Of a stretch of DNA of 6,501 nucleotides, positions 4,741 through 6,501 are shown in pieces. Source of the stretch: JAKAJA01 sp037440125 (GTDB lineage: Bacteria > Acidobacteriota > UBA4820 > DSQY01); contig JBBIUU010000139.1 in the NCBI GenBank assembly GCA_037440125.1, positions 1 through 6,501 on the forward strand, in the 5' to 3' direction. The notes below the pieces were generated by a model. The model saw only the letters and a program-made list of their open reading frames with translations, ran no database searches and was not told the origin of the DNA. The number at the start of each line of letters is the position of its first letter. The first letter of the stretch is position 1. The position numbers and the translations under genes were made by a program.

Positions 4741-6501
4741 TCATTCGCGGGGTTTCATGTCGATGGCGATGGACAGCTCCCTGAGCTGCTTCTCCTCCAC
4801 GCCGCCCGGCGACCCCGTCATGAGGCAGAGCCCCGAGGTGGTCTTCGGGAAGGGGATCACGTCCCGGATCGACTCGCACCCCAGCAGGAGCATGACGAGG
4901 CGGTCGAAGCCGAAGGCGATGCCGCCGTGGGGCGGCGTGCCGTAGCGGAAGGCGTCGAGGAGGAAACCGAACTTCTCCTGGGCCTGCTCCTCCGTAAACC
5001 CGAGGGCGCCGAAGACCTTGCGCTGGATGTCCCCGCGGTGGATGCGGATGGAGCCGCCGCCGATCTCGCTGCCGTCGAGGACGAGGTCGTACGCGAGCGC
5101 CTCCACCTGCCCGAGGGAGGAGGCGGCACTGTGGGGGTCGCCGTCGAGGAGGGGGTGGTGCTCGGGCCGGGGCATGGTGAAGGGGTGGTGGCGGGCCACC
5201 CAGCGGCTATCGTCGGGGCTCCACTCGAACATGGGGAAGCGGTGCACCCAGAGGAGCGCGTGCTGGCCAGGGCCCACGAGGTCGAGGGCCTTCGCGAAGT
5301 GCAGGCGGAGCGCGCTCAGGCACGCGCAGGCGGTGTCGTAGGTGTCCGCCACGAAGAGGCCCAGGTCGCCCTCGCCCGCGCCCACGGCGTCGAGGAGCGC
5401 CGCCGCGGGTCCCTCGCCGATGTGCTTCAGGGCCGCCCCCGCGAGCTGGCCGCCCTTGCGCATGAGGGACACCACACCCTTCCCGCCGAAGGGTTTGACC
5501 ACGCCGTTGAGGTCGTCGAGGCCCTTGCGGGAGATCGCGCCCTGCCCCGGAACGCAGAGGCCGCGCACCACGCCGCCCGCCTCGAGGCATCCCTTGAAGA
5601 CGCCGAAGGAGGTGCCTGCGGCGATCTCCGACACGGTCCTGAGCTCGAGCCCGAAGCGCGTGTCGGGTTTGTCGCATCCGTAGCGGTCCATGGACTCCGC
5701 GTAGGTCAAGCGCGGCACGTCCTCGGGGGCCGTCACGCCGGACTGCGCGAAGAGCTCGAGCGTGAGGCGCTCGGCGAGGGACATGATGAGGTCCTCCGTG
5801 GGGAAGGACATCTCGATGTCGATCTGCGTGAACTCGAGCTGGCGGTCCGCGCGCAGGTCCTCGTCGCGGAAGCACTTCACGATCTGGAAGTAGCGGTCGA
5901 AGCCCGCCACCATGCAGAGCTGCTTGAAGAGCTGGGGCGACTGCGGGAGCGCGTAGAAGCTCCCCGGCCTCAGGCGCGAGGGCACGAGGAAGTCGCGGGC
6001 GCCCTCGGGCGTGCTCTTGGTGAGGAAGGGCGTCTCGATCTCGAGGAAGCCCTCGTCGCTGAGGAAGGCGCGCGTGCGCTGGGCGAGCTTGTGGCGCGCC
6101 ACGATGCGCGCGTTCTGGAAGGGGCGGCGCAGGTCCAGGTAGCGGTACTGGAGGCGCATCTCCTCGCTCACGAGGGCGTCGTCCTCCACGGCGAAGGGCG
6201 GCGTCTCGGCCTGGGCGAGGACCTCGAGCTCGGACACCTCCACCTCGAGGGCCCCCGTGGCCATGTGGGGGTTCACGTCCTTGGGCGTGCGGTTCTCCAC
6301 GCGGCCGCGGACGGCGATGACGAACTCGGGGCGGAGGTCCTTGGCGGAGGAGAAGACCTCCGGGTGCCGGTCCTCCGAGAAGACGAGCTGGACGATGCCC
6401 TCCCGGTCGCGCAGGTCCACGAAAACGAGGCTTCCCAGGTCGCGGCGGCGGCGAACCCATCCCTTCAGAACGACCTCCCGGCCCAGGTCCTCCTTGGCGA
6501 C
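4741..6501 (-). CDS. aspS: Aspartyl-tRNA synthetase, N-terminus cut by window edge
   Basis: AspRS is a class II synthetase that attaches aspartate to tRNA-Asp. The 586 visible codons run unbroken to the right edge. Visible residue 1 corresponds to about residue 9 of the E. coli enzyme, so only some 8-15 residues are missing. The frame must be read past the internal GTG at 6420. In visible numbering: OB-fold anticodon-binding domain 1 to about 105 with GWVRRRRDLGSLVF (14-27); YRYLDLRRP (119-127); motif 1 region TPFLTKSTPEGARD (157-170); motif 2 FRDEDLRADR (211-220) followed by QLEFTQID; bacterial GAD insertion about 297-425; HHPFTMP (438-444); GGGSIRIH (481-488); motif 3 GIAFGFDRL (527-535) with the ATP-binding Arg535. 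The C-terminus carries the usual PFPKTTSGLCLMTGSP segment. Leu22 and Lys74 match the E. coli residues at positions linked to discrimination against tRNA-Asn. The DUF4136 gene follows 22 bases downstream. Confidence 0.98.
   Translation of the reverse strand, partial: VAKEDLGREVVLKGWVRRRRDLGSLVFVDLRDREGIVQLVFSEDRHPEVFSSAKDLRPEFVIAVRGRVENRTPKDVNPHMATGALEVEVSELEVLAQAETPPFAVEDDALVSEEMRLQYRYLDLRRPFQNARIVARHKLAQRTRAFLSDEGFLEIETPFLTKSTPEGARDFLVPSRLRPGSFYALPQSPQLFKQLCMVAGFDRYFQIVKCFRDEDLRADRQLEFTQIDIEMSFPTEDLIMSLAERLTLELFAQSGVTAPEDVPRLTYAESMDRYGCDKPDTRFGLELRTVSEIAAGTSFGVFKGCLEAGGVVRGLCVPGQGAISRKGLDDLNGVVKPFGGKGVVSLMRKGGQLAGAALKHIGEGPAAALLDAVGAGEGDLGLFVADTYDTACACLSALRLHFAKALDLVGPGQHALLWVHRFPMFEWSPDDSRWVARHHPFTMPRPEHHPLLDGDPHSAASSLGQVEALAYDLVLDGSEIGGGSIRIHRGDIQRKVFGALGFTEEQAQEKFGFLLDAFRYGTPPHGGIAFGFDRLVMLLLGCESIRDVIPFPKTTSGLCLMTGSPGGVEEKQLRELSIAIDMKPRE

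Noticed and set aside
5207..6460. Minus-strand open frame of 417 codons in a different frame from aspS
   Set aside because: Arg/Pro/Gly-rich shadow of the conserved synthetase frame, which covers the same DNA.

Overview
The window is very GC-rich (roughly two thirds G+C by eye) and densely coded, with G/C at most third codon positions. The proteins are typical of a Gram-negative bacterium: two lipoprotein-type signal peptides, a bacterial-type aspartyl-tRNA synthetase (AspRS) with a GAD insertion, and a family 4 Fe-S uracil-DNA glycosylase next to coaBC. A high-GC acidobacterial (Holophaga/Geothrix-like), myxobacterial or deltaproteobacterial genome would fit. This is inference from gene content; no rRNA or other phylogenetic marker RNA is present.

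Layout. Positions 1-421 hold no convincing gene. They contain an 8-bp inverted repeat (13-20/57-64) and a run of short hairpins, and may be a decayed mobile element or structured intergenic DNA. From about 2614 down to 422 runs a minus-strand operon: coaBC (CoA biosynthesis), a family 4 uracil-DNA glycosylase whose start overlaps the coaBC stop, and a 65-codon two-helix membrane protein starting at GTG. A divergent intergenic region (2615-2825) with AT-rich -10-like elements separates this operon from two tandem plus-strand genes (2826-3446 and 3540-4133). These encode paralogous secreted or lipid-anchored proteins sharing a PTFWGYY motif. A strong bidirectional intrinsic terminator (4158-4186) lies between them and a convergent minus-strand pair: aspS (running off the right edge, about 8-15 N-terminal residues missing) followed 22 bases later by a small exported DUF4136-type protein.

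Function. aspS, coaBC and the glycosylase are housekeeping genes. The unusual part is the central trio of envelope proteins: two tandem aromatic-rich lipoproteins and a facing DUF4136 protein. They appear to share one domain layout and may be a locally duplicated periplasmic family of unknown function. I see no phage, CRISPR, tRNA, rRNA or complete insertion sequence.
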